Positions 1 through 10,900 of a stretch of DNA of 49,294 nucleotides are shown one piece after another. This DNA is from CAYMKL01 sp964390805 (GTDB taxonomy: Bacteria > Chloroflexota > Anaerolineae > VGOG01): the NCBI GenBank assembly GCA_964390805.1, contig CAYMKL010000041.1:1-49294 (forward strand), read 5' to 3'. The notes below the pieces were generated by a model. That model saw nothing but the letters and a program-made list of their open reading frames with translations, had not been told where the DNA came from and did not search any database. Numbering within the stretch: position 1 is the first letter of the stretch; every line of letters starts with the position of its first letter. A program made the position numbers and the translations under genes.

Positions 1-35
1 CAGAGAGCGACATATAACGCCAACGCACCACCATA

Positions 36-3000
36 ATGTGCCATTGTCAAACTAATCAGGTAGTTGATCTGGCTGTTGATACCTTTGGAAGGCAGGCTAT
101 AGAATATGGCTATGATATCCTCTTAAGATCAGACGAGGGTGAATTCCTAGCTGTCCAGACAGTCTTTTCGGGAGACACGATTGAAGATCTTAAAGAACCT
201 ACAAGCATTGACCTTCTAGCTACAGAGATTTCCTTGTCCGCCCCCTGGAATACTGCGAAATATTGGGTTCCTTTTACATATAACAATCATCAATATCCAT
301 GGACTGGTCAAGAAGGGGCTCGGCGGGCGGTGGATTTTTACTATGCAGATACCCAGCAACCAGATTACTGTAATCGGGACAGCGATTATCGCTATCCTGA
401 AGGTGGAAGGGGACAGCCTGTTTTCTCAGCGGATACTGGAACAGCAGCAATGGCTATTTATCGAATGCAACAATCGTACGGGTGTCTCTCAGCACCAGCG
501 ACTCAAGCCGAGCTATTAGTTCATGGGACAGACTTGAAGATATACTATGTTCATAGTGAGACCAATGATAGCACTTTGAACCCGATCCGAGTTGGTGACA
601 CTCTATTTGTTTCGTTCAGTGCAGCAGACAACCTTTGCAGACTCAACCTGCGTAGCTGTGCGGACCTTAGTTGCAACGTGATAGGAAGGATGAACCCTGG
701 TCAAAGGCTTATTGTAACAGGTGAATCAGAAGATCGAGACGGTTTTAGGTGGTGGCAGGTTAAAGGTTATGACCTTTACGAATGCTTATCCCCACAGCCT
801 GATGGAAGCTGTCCAGGATGGGCGGCCGAGAATGCTGGTTCTCAGGGAAGAAGATCCTTATTAAATCACACGATACACAAAGGCATGCAGGTCAAAGTCA
901 TAAGAGATGTTAGGCTTAGAAGATGTCCTAGGACCACCGATGATTGCAAATATGATCCTGATGTCATAATTCCTGCAGGGAGCACCGTGACTCTCGTTGA
1001 TGACCCATCTTCTCCAACACAGAGTGACTCTAAGGCGAATGATGGCTATCGTTATGTATGGTGGAAAGTGGTTTATGGATCTCGAGAGGGATGGTCGGTT
1101 GACGCGCTCGACTATTTTCAGCCTACGATGGGAGCTCCAGTATCGCAAGGTACTCCAATAGCGACGATTTCAGATCAGGGGTTCGCACTAAGTGGCCCTC
1201 ACCTTCACTTCACTGTGAATAGAGTGGGACTAGGTTTCCTACCTTTAGATAGTCAAGACCCAAACTACGTTGTCAAAATCAATGATGAGCTGATATTCCC
1301 AGGCGGATTGAATGGCGCCTGTCGTGTGACTTCGGGATACTATTGGTTTGCTACTATGTCACGAACTTCCGCTAATCATCCGCCTGTTGCCGAGGCAGCA
1401 GTTAGTACCAGTCCTGCTGGTCCATCATACTATGGCTATGATAATCCTTTGTCCGTAACCAAGGGAGAAGAAGTAATCTTGTATTTCCTTGCCAATAAAG
1501 ATGTCAATGGCGATGGGAAAGCAAGTCTTGACCCTGATGGCTGGACTGATCCTGAGAATGGCGTCTCTTCCGGCGGCAAATGCGAATGGAATACAGATTT
1601 GAACCAAGGAACTCCAACCTTTGAAGAGACCATTTTCAATCCATCTTCTCCTGCTGCCTGCAATATTGGTCCTTATTCCTATACATTCAATGACTCACCA
1701 GGAACATACGAGTATCAGATCCTAAGAATCACCGACAGGAAAGGTTCTCAATCTAATGTGAGTACGATACGGGTTACAGTTTCTGAACCTTCTAGCGAGA
1801 TTCTGTCGGTTTATCCATCTCCACCATCACCAGCGGAGGGAACAGTGGATGAGACGTTCCACTTGGACGTTGACGTGGCAGTGGAACTCTACGAGAGCGG
1901 TGCGTTGCAGGTGGACATAGTAGACAATGATACCACGAGAATCAAAGATGATGAATGCAAACGGATGTCAGGTGGTATTAGTACTGTCGAGGATTTTGAC
2001 TTGTACTTCACCGAATCAAGCGAGGGAGGGAAGGATTACACTATTTACGCTCGATTCCGGGCTGGGGCCCACTGTCCTGTCCAAGACTCACAAGCAGGGG
2101 ATGTGCCCGAACCTTATCATATCGACTGGACTTGTTCAACGTCCACGCCAACACGCACAGCCACACCAACGAGGACACGTACTCCCACGCCGACGCGCAC
2201 AGCCACACCAACGAAGACGCGCACTCCCACGCCAACACGCACAGCTACACCAACAAAGACGCGTACTCCCACCCCGACAGCAACCGGCGCCACGACGACG
2301 GCGACCCATACTCCAACGCCGACCAAGACGCCTACACCCACAGCAACTTACACCCCGACACCGACCGGCTCGGTCACCCCGGAGACATGGGAGGGCATAT
2401 TCACGGCCATCGCTGCTGGCGAGAATCACACCTGCGCGCTGACCACGGACGGCGGCGTCAAGTGCTGGGGGTATAACGGGTCAGGGCAGTTGGGCGACGG
2501 CACGACGACGAACCGCANNNNNNNNNNNNNNNNNNNNNNNNNNNNNNNNNNNNNNNNNNNNNNNNNNNNNNNNNNNNNNNNNNNNNNNNNNNNNNNNNNN
2601 NNNNNNNNNNNNNNNNNTGGGGCTGGGGAGCGGCGTGACGGCCATCGCCGCCGGCGCTTGGCATACCTGCGCGCTAACGGCGGGCGGTGGAGCCCAGTGC
2701 TGGGGGTGGAACTCGGCTGGTCAGTTGGGCGATGGCACGACGACAAACCGCAGCACGCCGGTGGGGGTGGTGGGGCTGGGGAGCGGCGTAACAGCCATCG
2801 CTGCTGGCGGGGAGCACACTTGTGCGCTGACCACAGGTGACGGGGTTCAGTGCTGGGGGTGGAACAGGTTTGGTCAGTTGGGTGACGGCACGACTACGAA
2901 CCGCAGCATGCCGGTGGACGCGGTGGGGCTGGGGAGCGGCGTGACGGCCATCGCCGCTAGCGGGGAACACACCTGTGCGTTGACCGCGGGCGGCGGCGTC

Positions 3001-4387
3001 AAGTGCTGGGGAGGGAACGGGTTTGGTCAGTTGGGCGACGGCACGACGACGCAGCGCAGCACGCCGGTGGGGGGTGGTCGGACTTGGGAGCGGCGTGACG
3101 TCCGTCGCCGCCGGCGGGTCTCACACCTGCGCGCTGACCACGGGCGGCGGGGCTAAGTGCTGGGGGCACAACATGTATGGCCAATTGGGCGATGGCACGA
3201 CGACGCAGTGCAACACGCCGATGGACGTGGTCGGGCTGGGGAGCGGCGTGACGACTATCGCCGCCGGGTTCTCTCACACCTGTGCGCTGACCGCAGGCAG
3301 CGGGGCCAAGTGCTGGGGGAGAAACTGGTTTGGTCAGTTGGGCGACGGCACAACGACGGATAGCAGCACGCCGGTGGACGTGGTCGGGTCTACGACCACG
3401 CCGACGCCCACGCTGACCGGCACGCCAACGTCCACCCCGACGGCAACACCTACAGCCACAGCCGACTCCTTCTCCTGCAACACCGTAGCGGAGATACCCC
3501 TGGCAGAGTGCGAAGCCCTGGTAGCACTCTACAACAGCACGGATGGCAGTAACTGGACCAATGGAAGCGGTTGGTTGGTCACCAATACCCCATGCAGTTG
3601 GTATGGGGTGACGTGCAGCGCAGGGCATGCGACACGGCTCGGTCTGCAGGGCAACCAACTGAGTGGCAGCATACCCCCGCAGTTGGGTAGCCTGGTCAGC
3701 TTGCAATACCTCGCCCTGTACAGCAACCAACTGACTGGCAGCATACCTCCGCAGTTGGGCAGCCTGACCGATTTACAATCCCTCTCCCTGGAGGCCAACC
3801 AACTGACTGGCAGCATACCCTCGCAGTTGGGCAACCTGACCGATCTACGATCCCTCTCCCTGTCCGGCAACCAACTGACTGGCAGCATCCCTGTAGGGTT
3901 GGGTGACCTGGCCAGCTTGCAGGGCCTCTACCTATGCAGCAACCAGTTGACTGGCAGCATCCCTGTAGAACTGGGCAACCTGGCCAGTCTGCAAGACCTC
4001 TACCTGCACACCAACCAGTTCAGCGGGGCACTGCCAGGGACCTTGACGAACCTCATTAATCTGGACAGGTTCCGGTTCCACAACACCGACCTGTGCGAGC
4101 CGCCGGACGCCGCTTTCCAGGCCTGGCTGGCCGGCATCAGTGATTTGCAAGGCACCGGTGTCATCTGCTGTGTCCTCTTTGGTGACATTGACGAGGATGG
4201 TGATGTGGACATTGATGACGTTATGCAAGTTGCTAGCCGGTGGCACACCTCATGTGATAACCCCGATCCTGATAACAACTCCAACACGCCCAACTACGAG
4301 GTCCACTGCGACCTCAATGGCGATTGCGACATTGACGTCGCGGACATCATGCTGGTAGTGGCGCACTGGGGGGAGACCTGTGACTAG
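36..4387 (+). CDS. Large modular secreted-type protein: degenerate M23 domain with SH3 inserts, RCC1 repeats, LRRs, dockerin-like tail
   Basis: The gene reads in three pieces: 36-2517, 2618 to about 3070, and about 3075-4387. The first break is the 100-N gap. The second is a six-G run at 3069-3074 where sister repeats have five, so one extra base shifts the frame. Domains in order: an M23/LytM-like half-domain (residues about 80-195), two bacterial SH3-like modules (about 200-268 and 283-362), the second M23 half with its HLH motif (residues 389-391), Ig-like segments, a Thr-Pro linker, at least six RCC1 repeats of 51 aa, a second Thr-Pro linker, about six plant-type LRRs of 24 aa, and a dockerin-like pair of calcium loops at the end. 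The first M23 metal ligand (His of HxxxD) reads Arg96, so peptidase activity is doubtful. An in-frame stop at 15-17 sets ATG 36 as the first start. No signal peptide is visible, so the 5' end may be broken. Role unknown; a cell-surface binding protein is the inference. Confidence 0.75.
2398..3388 (+). repeat. Tandem 153-bp RCC1-coding repeats
   Basis: Six visible copies of a 51-residue RCC1 blade. Each contains the pattern HTCALT, then CWG, then GQLGDGTTT, then P and VGLGS. The copies are very similar at DNA level, which explains the assembly gap and makes recent duplication likely. RCC1 propellers normally have seven blades, so one more copy may be hidden in the gap. Confidence 0.9.
2518..2617. 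other. Scaffold gap (100 N) inside RCC1 repeats
   Basis: Exactly 100 Ns, the conventional unknown-length gap. It sits inside a tandem 153-bp repeat. Comparison with the sister repeats shows that 18 bp, or 18 plus a multiple of 153 bp, would join the two sides in frame. The apparent frame change across it is therefore an artefact of the 100-N convention. Confidence 0.97.
3651..4030 (+). repeat. Tandem 72-bp LRR-coding repeats
   Basis: About five to six units of 72 bp, each encoding a 24-residue plant-type leucine-rich repeat with the core NQLTGSIP. They are preceded by an LRR N-cap-like segment with Cys residues (around 3540-3625). The units are close in DNA sequence, suggesting expansion by slippage or recombination. 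Confidence 0.88.
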
Positions 4388-4754
4388 GCCGCCACCCCAG
4401 GGACACCCAGTCTGCGGCTTACCACGAGCCAGGCTAATTGAGACGCTCAAACCTATTTCCGCGGGAAGGGTAGAAACAAGCCCATGAGCACACGGGAAGG
4501 AAAGAGGTTTTTGATTCTGGGCTTTCGCAGCGAATATAACTGAACTGTCAACTTGTACAGATACAACATATAGTAGCTATCTGGTCATTGCACGCTACCA
4601 GTTGTAGTCTGGGTTCACCTTAAAGATTGGGACGTAAGTTGCAACCCAAGCTTGGTTCGGATGACCACAATCCGTAGTATAGACCTACATCACGAACACT
4701 ATCCGTACTCGTTCCTGAGTCTGACCCGCTGCGAAAGCCCATTCTAGAACTTCC
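4388..4754. other. Intergenic region with no recognised feature
   Basis: Between the two giant genes, before the promoter of the second. I see no credible gene, RNA or strong intrinsic terminator in it. Confidence 0.5.
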
Positions 4755-4783
4755 TTGACAATCGCGTCGGGCTGCTGTACAAT
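4755..4783 (+). promoter_or_regulatory. Sigma-70-type promoter for the giant protease gene
   Basis: TTGACA (4755-4760), 17-bp spacer, TACAAT (4778-4783). The -35 is perfect and the -10 is 5/6. Transcription would start near 4790, leaving a leader of about 180 nt that carries the 18-bp repeat array and a hairpin before ATG 4974. Confidence 0.8.
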
Positions 4784-4823
4784 ATTGCCATAAGTCATGG
4801 AACTTCCTGGCGATCTAGGGACG

Positions 4824-4895
4824 TTCGTCGAGTGAACTGTGCTCACCGAGTGAAATCTACTCAGCGAGTAAAGCCCACTCGCCGAGTAGAGTCTA
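4824..4895 (+). repeat. Four-copy 18-bp operator-like array in the leader
   Basis: Four tandem units of exactly 18 bp (4824-4841, 4842-4859, 4860-4877, 4878-4895). Each is centred on a CGAGTRRA core. Three have the small inverted repeat CTC-N3-GAG, two of them extended to ACTC-N3-GAGT. The spacing is close to two helical turns, so bound proteins would lie on nearly one face. The array lies downstream of the predicted start site, consistent with a repressor roadblock or an RNA-level signal. No cognate regulator is identifiable here. Confidence 0.6.
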
Positions 4896-4926
4896 CTCAT
4901 GATCATTGATGATCTGTAGTCGCTGT

Positions 4927-4954
4927 CAACTGCCGTGTCGGCAGTCGGCGGTTG
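4927..4954 (+). promoter_or_regulatory. Leader hairpin just upstream of the ribosome site
   Basis: CAACTGCCG (4927-4935) can pair with CGGCGGTTG (4946-4954), with an alternative inner pairing of CTGCC and GGCAG. It ends shortly before the AAAGGAG Shine-Dalgarno near 4961. It could affect message stability or translation initiation. No riboswitch class is recognised. Confidence 0.4.
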
Positions 4955-4973
4955 CTCATGAAAGGAGCGAATC

Positions 4974-7900
4974 ATGCGAAAGGTACTCCTACTCCTAGCG
5001 ATAATCCTGCCCCTGGTCCTGTTGGGGGCGATCCTGGTGCTGGCTAGCCACCGAACGGATCACCCGGCGCACCTTCAGGATACCATCACGACGCCTAACT
5101 TCAACTACACCATCTATTACACCGATACCGCCCCGGCCGATAATGACTACTTCACGGCCGGTCAGGCGCAGTTGGTGGCCAACGCGATAGATACCAACAA
5201 CGCCGCCAGCCCTGCTCATCCAGGACACCACCAGATGTTCCTGAACCTGGGCTTCAACGCGCCCTTCTTCGACCTGACTCCCCCGGAGGTGTACATCTAC
5301 GACTCCTCCAACCTGGGCGGTGCCTGGTTCGGAGGGATTGACGTTGATGCCCCCTCGTATCTCACGGCCCCAGAGCTCGATGTACGTCTGGTGGCGGGAC
5401 ACGAATTGTTCCACCACGTCCAGTACGGCTACATTGACGACGGAGTGATCCAGGGCTGTGGCAGCACCTGGGGCACCTGGACCTGCGAAGGCACGGCGCG
5501 GATGATGCAGGACAAAGTGTATGCTGACCTGGACGCCGACCTTGGAACAACCCAGGCCGCCTACCTGTCGGAGCTCAGCACCTACCTGACCAGCACCGGC
5601 TGGCTCAACACGTCCCTCACTGGCCTCAGCTACCGAGCGGCTCTGTTCTGGAACTATCTAACGGAGCAATTGGGAGCGGTCACCACCGAGCCGCAGCGGG
5701 GCGTGGACGTCATCGAGGACTACTGGGACGAGGCCAGCGACAACACCGCCTCGCCAGATCCTGTTGGAGCCCTTCGCACGGTCCTGAACGACCTGCAACC
5801 CGGCCTCACGCTGGATGAGGTCTGGAACGATTTTGTTATCACCAGCTACTCCAAGGACCTGGATGTCGCGGGACTGTCCGATCCCGACAAGTACCGATAC
5901 GTAGACGATAACGCCACCGCCTATGCGTCGGTGGCCACCATGATTGACTCGGCTTTCCCGCCCACCATAGGGCCGACGGCTGGCTCCGTCAACAGCTACG
6001 CCGCCCGGTATTACGTGGGCCGCCCCAACGCCACTTGCGACATCATCGGCTTCCAGTCCACGGGCGATCAGGCGGCCTATGGCCTGTTGGCCATTACCGG
6101 CACGGATACAGTGGAGCGGCTGTACAAGTCCATGACCACCGACTTCGCCAAGGCCCTCATCAACCGCTCGGCCGATCCCTACACGCGGTTGGTGGCGGTG
6201 GTGGGCGGCCTTGGCAGCAGTGCCAACTATACCTACACCTTTGCCTGCGGTGGCGCTGACCTGGAGATTGTGCGGCCCAACACCACCTGGAAGGCCTACG
6301 TGGGGCCGCACGATGATCCGGAGCGCTTCTTGATCATCGTCAACGTGACAGGCCCGGCCGAATTGGGCACACCGTCGGTACAGGGCCTGGACGTTTCTGA
6401 CTTCACGGCCTACGTGGGTACTGCGGACCCGGCCAATCAGGCTCCCATTCTCAGCGGCGCTTACGTCCAGGGCTCCTATTGGCTGGTGACCCAAGCTCCC
6501 ACCAAGACAGTTGATGCCGTTTACCCACTCCGAGTCGAGCTGGGCGACCTGGCATCTGCTACCCAAGAGGGCGTCGTAGAGTACTCCGACCGGGTGCTGG
6601 ATCAGGTATTGGTCATTGACGCCTCGGGCAGCATGAACTCCCCCGCCGGCAACACCAAGCTGGCTGCCGCCCAGAACGCCGGCCGCCTGTTTGTGGATGC
6701 CGCTTCTGACGATGACCAGTTGGGCGTCGTCCAGTTCTCTGGTGATAATTCCGAGCCGAATAACGATGCCACGACGGAACACACACTTCAGGCCGTACTA
6801 GGCCAGCGGACCACGGCCAAGAATGCCATTGATGCCATCACTCCGCAGTGGCTGACCTCGATTGGCGATGGACTGGTACAAGGCCAGAGTGAGATCTCTA
6901 CCCATGGGGTGGTAACGGGGTCGAACGTCATTGTGCTGCTCAGCGATGGCATGGAGAACGAGGCCGCCATGTGGTCCACCATCTCCAGCACCATTACCAG
7001 CACCGTCTACGCCATCGCCCTCGGTCCCACCACAGACCAGGCCCTGATGCAGGAGATCGCCACGGCCAAGGGTGGCGACTACCTGTACGTGGATCTGTCA
7101 GGTGCCAGCTTCGCCGCAACGACGGATGGTTCTAGTCTAGCGACTTCCACCGTGCCCCTGCCCAACCGTCTGGCCGATGCCTATCGTATGATCCATGAGG
7201 CCATTCGCCGACACCAACGGCTCTGGGAGGCCAATGGCACGGTCAACGCCAGTGAGACGGTGTCGCACACGATCCCGATCAAGGAAAGTGGGTTGACAGA
7301 ACCCGTGTTCTCTGTCAATTGGGATGACGACTCGGCTGTGGTCAAGGTTAAGCTTCTACGACCCGACGGCACTGAGGTCAAAGTCGGTGATGGGGACGTG
7401 GTGGACATCTTGGAGGACTCCACCCACAAGGTCTATCACCTGAACGGGATTTCACAGCTCGGCGATTGGCAAGTTGAGATCGAGTTGGTGCGTGGTGCTA
7501 CCAGCATCAACTACCTAGCCTCTCTCTCAGCCAAGAACGTCCAAGGCGTGCAACTGGACGTCTATTTCGGCCAGTACCACGATGATGCGGCGGCTCATGC
7601 CATGAACCGGCAGTTCCTGAGAGGGCTGCCCATGCCCATCATCGCCACCCTCACCGACATCCACGGACCCATCATCGGCGCGCAGGTTGAAGCGGAGGTC
7701 GAGCACCCCGAAGGCGGAAAGGACAGGTTGGAACTCTTCGATGATGGTTCCCACGGCGATGGCAACGCCGACGACGGCATCTACGCCAATCGCTATACCC
7801 GCACGACCGTGGGTAGCACCACCGGAGTGGACGACAGAGACGATCAGACGGGCACTCGCGGCAGTTACCTGGTGCACGCCTGGGCCTCTGGTCAGTCCAA

Positions 7901-10900
7901 TGACGGCGAACCCTTCGAGCGGCACAAGGGCAGTGCCTTCCAGCTTTACGAGTTCGACGAGCAGACGGATCCCGATCTGGACCAGGATGGACTGCCTGAC
8001 CGTTGGGAGAAGCTTTTCCCGTGTGTGGATCCTGGGACGCATGATGCGGCTGCTGATCCAGATAACGATGGCCTGATCAATCAGGAGGAGTTCAAGCACG
8101 GCACCAACCCCTGCGACCCCGACACCGATGACGGCGGCGAGTCCGATGGCTCTGAGGTGAATCGCGGCGCCAACCCGCTGGATCCACAGGATGACCTGGT
8201 GCCCTTCCCAGTGGATGTGGAGGTCTACGTTGCCACGAGCAACGACGACACCAGGCTAGAGCTCCGGTCCGGCGCCAACCTGATACGGTTCCCGTCCAGC
8301 CCCCAGTACACGACCGTGTACCTCTACCGCAGCACGAGCCCCGACACGGGCTTTACGTTGGTGGCAACGCTGGATCCATCGGCGGAGCGGGGCACATACT
8401 TCGACGAAGGGCTGACGAACGGCACCACGTACTACTACAAGATCCAGGGTGAGGGCGCGGAAGGGGCCCTCACTCCCTTCAGCCACGTCTTCAGCGGGAC
8501 CCCCCTGGGGGAGCCCTTTGCTCCTCGGGGGAGCGTGCTCATTAGTGGTGGAGCGACCTACGTCGGTACGACCAATGTACTTCTCAGACTGAACGCCCGC
8601 AAACAGCTCCTACCCGCTTCAGGGCTCCTGGCGTTGGCCCAGGAGGGGCCTCCTCAGTACACCTCAGAGGACCTTGAGATGATGGTCTCCAACTCGCCGG
8701 ATTTCCCGCAGGGCGAGTGGGAGCCCCTCCAGTCGGAGAAGACCTGGGACCTCGAGCCCGATCAGGAGACGGGCGTGGCCAGGGTCTACGTCAAGTACCG
8801 CGACAAGCAGGGGTTGGAGTCCACCATTGAGACCGATGGCGTCATCGTGAAGACTCCCGGCTCTCTGGGCTCCATCCAGGGGAAGGGGCTTCTCGAGGGG
8901 CAGAGCGATCATACCGGCATCCTGGTCAGTTCGCCGGACAATGCCCTGGTGCACGTGACCTTTACCGATGCGGCTGGTGATTTCGTGCTGGCGAACCTCC
9001 TGCCTGGCACGTACAACCTGCTGTTGACGCACAGCGGCCATCAGCCAGCCGATGTGGCCGCGATCATTGTCAAGGCCGGCGAGGCTACCGACATCGGCAC
9101 TGTCACCCTCTACCCCAGAGAGATGTTCTGGAAGGCTGGGGAGTGGACGGACTACGCCCCCAGCGGCATGCCCGACTTCGATCAGAAGCAGGACGGCTGG
9201 CATGATGGCCAAGGGAACTGGACCTACTGCGGGCCAGTCGCGGCCGCCAACTCCCTGTGGTGGTTCGACAGCAAGTTCGAGCCCAACCCCAAGCCACCGT
9301 CAAGCGAAATCAGTGACGGCTACCCGCTGGTCCAGGCCTACGGCGCATGGGACGACCACGACAAGCAGAACGTGGAGCCCTTCGTGAACGACTTGGCGTC
9401 CTGGTTTGGCACCGATCCCGTGAACGGTACGAACGTCTTTAGCATGACTGTGGGCATCGAGAACTACCTGGCCAATAGGGGCCTGACCGGGGTCTACACC
9501 GTGACGCTGATGCCTAAACCTGACTTCAGGTGGGTTGCGGACGAGGTGGAGCGCAGCGAGGACGTGATCCTGTTGTTGGGCTTCTGGGAGGATAACCCCC
9601 AGACAGACGAATGGCAGCGCCTCGGTGGGCACTACGTGACTGTGGCGGGAATAGACCGCTTCGGCCGTCGGATCGGCTTCAGCGACCCGTTCTATGATCG
9701 GGCGGAATCAGGCTGGCCAGGGCGCGTGCTGCCGACGACGGGCCACACGACGCACACTGACCCCACGGTGCACAACGACGCGGCCTATGTCTCCCACGAC
9801 ATCTATGGCGTGATCCCGACCTTCAGCCCTGGCGGTGAGTGGGGGCCAGAGGGCTACGGCGAGGACTTCGAGGCCGTTGCCAATTACTTCGGCCAGAACT
9901 TCCCGCCGGAGTGGGAGGAGCGGCGGTCAGCGGGCTATATGGGCGGCCCCATTGCCACTGAGGTCGAATACGCCATCGCCGTCTCGCCAGTGCCCCTCTC
10001 GGATCTCCCTGAGAACCCGAGTTTCAGCGTGAAAGACGGAGGCCCTCTCGGGTACAGTGGAGCTGACATCCTGAAACTGTCATCGGTACCAGGTGGTCCG
10101 CCGGTCATCGGCATCCCGGCTCAGCACCTGGGCCTGAATCCAGAGGGTGACGACCTTGATGCTCTCTCCTACGGCCAGGATGGCTCTGGCTCTGGCGATG
10201 GGGGCGAGTTCCCCTGCCTCAGCTTCGAGGATCTGACGCCAGCGACCGAGTACCACGTCGGCGATGTCTTTGCCACTGCGGGTATCTCGCTGACGGCTGG
10301 CATATTCTACTGGGACACTGGGATACCGTACAGTGGCGGATATGTTATGGTGGATACCTTCGGGTTTGCCGGCGGCTCAGGCCAGGACATCTGGCTGAAT
10401 AACATCAACCTGGCATTTGACTTCGGCGTAGCGATCTCGGGCCTAGAACTCCGCTTCGGCGAGTACGGCGGCAACATCAACATCGAGATCAATGGCACGA
10501 TGGTCAACTTCGAAAACTTCGTAGACATCAACGGGAGCGTGATCGCTGGCGTCAGCGTCTCTGCCACCGGAGGTAGCGGTGACGGCACGGGAATGCTGAC
10601 CCTGTCTGGCGTGATCAACTCGTTCGCCATCGGCGGCCAGGAGCTGTGGATCGACGACGTCTGTCCTCCCTCAACTCTGGAATTTGAGGTCCTGAACTTC
10701 TCGGTGACGCCTGGGGCATCAGGGCGGCCCGGAACCGAGGTGGAGGTGGAGGCTGGCTGCAGTCCAGATGAGGTGGGCGGTGATGAGTACGTGGTGCCAA
10801 TTCCGGGCACCAATGAGCAGGTGTTCGACGAGAACGGGACTCCTTGCAGCACCAACACCGGATATCCCATCGGTCTGACCCTGGATGACGATCTGGATGC

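Noticed and set aside
2142..2374. Possible CRISPR or other spaced repeat array from regularly repeated ACGCC-ACACGC units
   Set aside because: The units are codons of a Thr-Pro-Arg/Lys linker in frame with the gene; there are no spacers.
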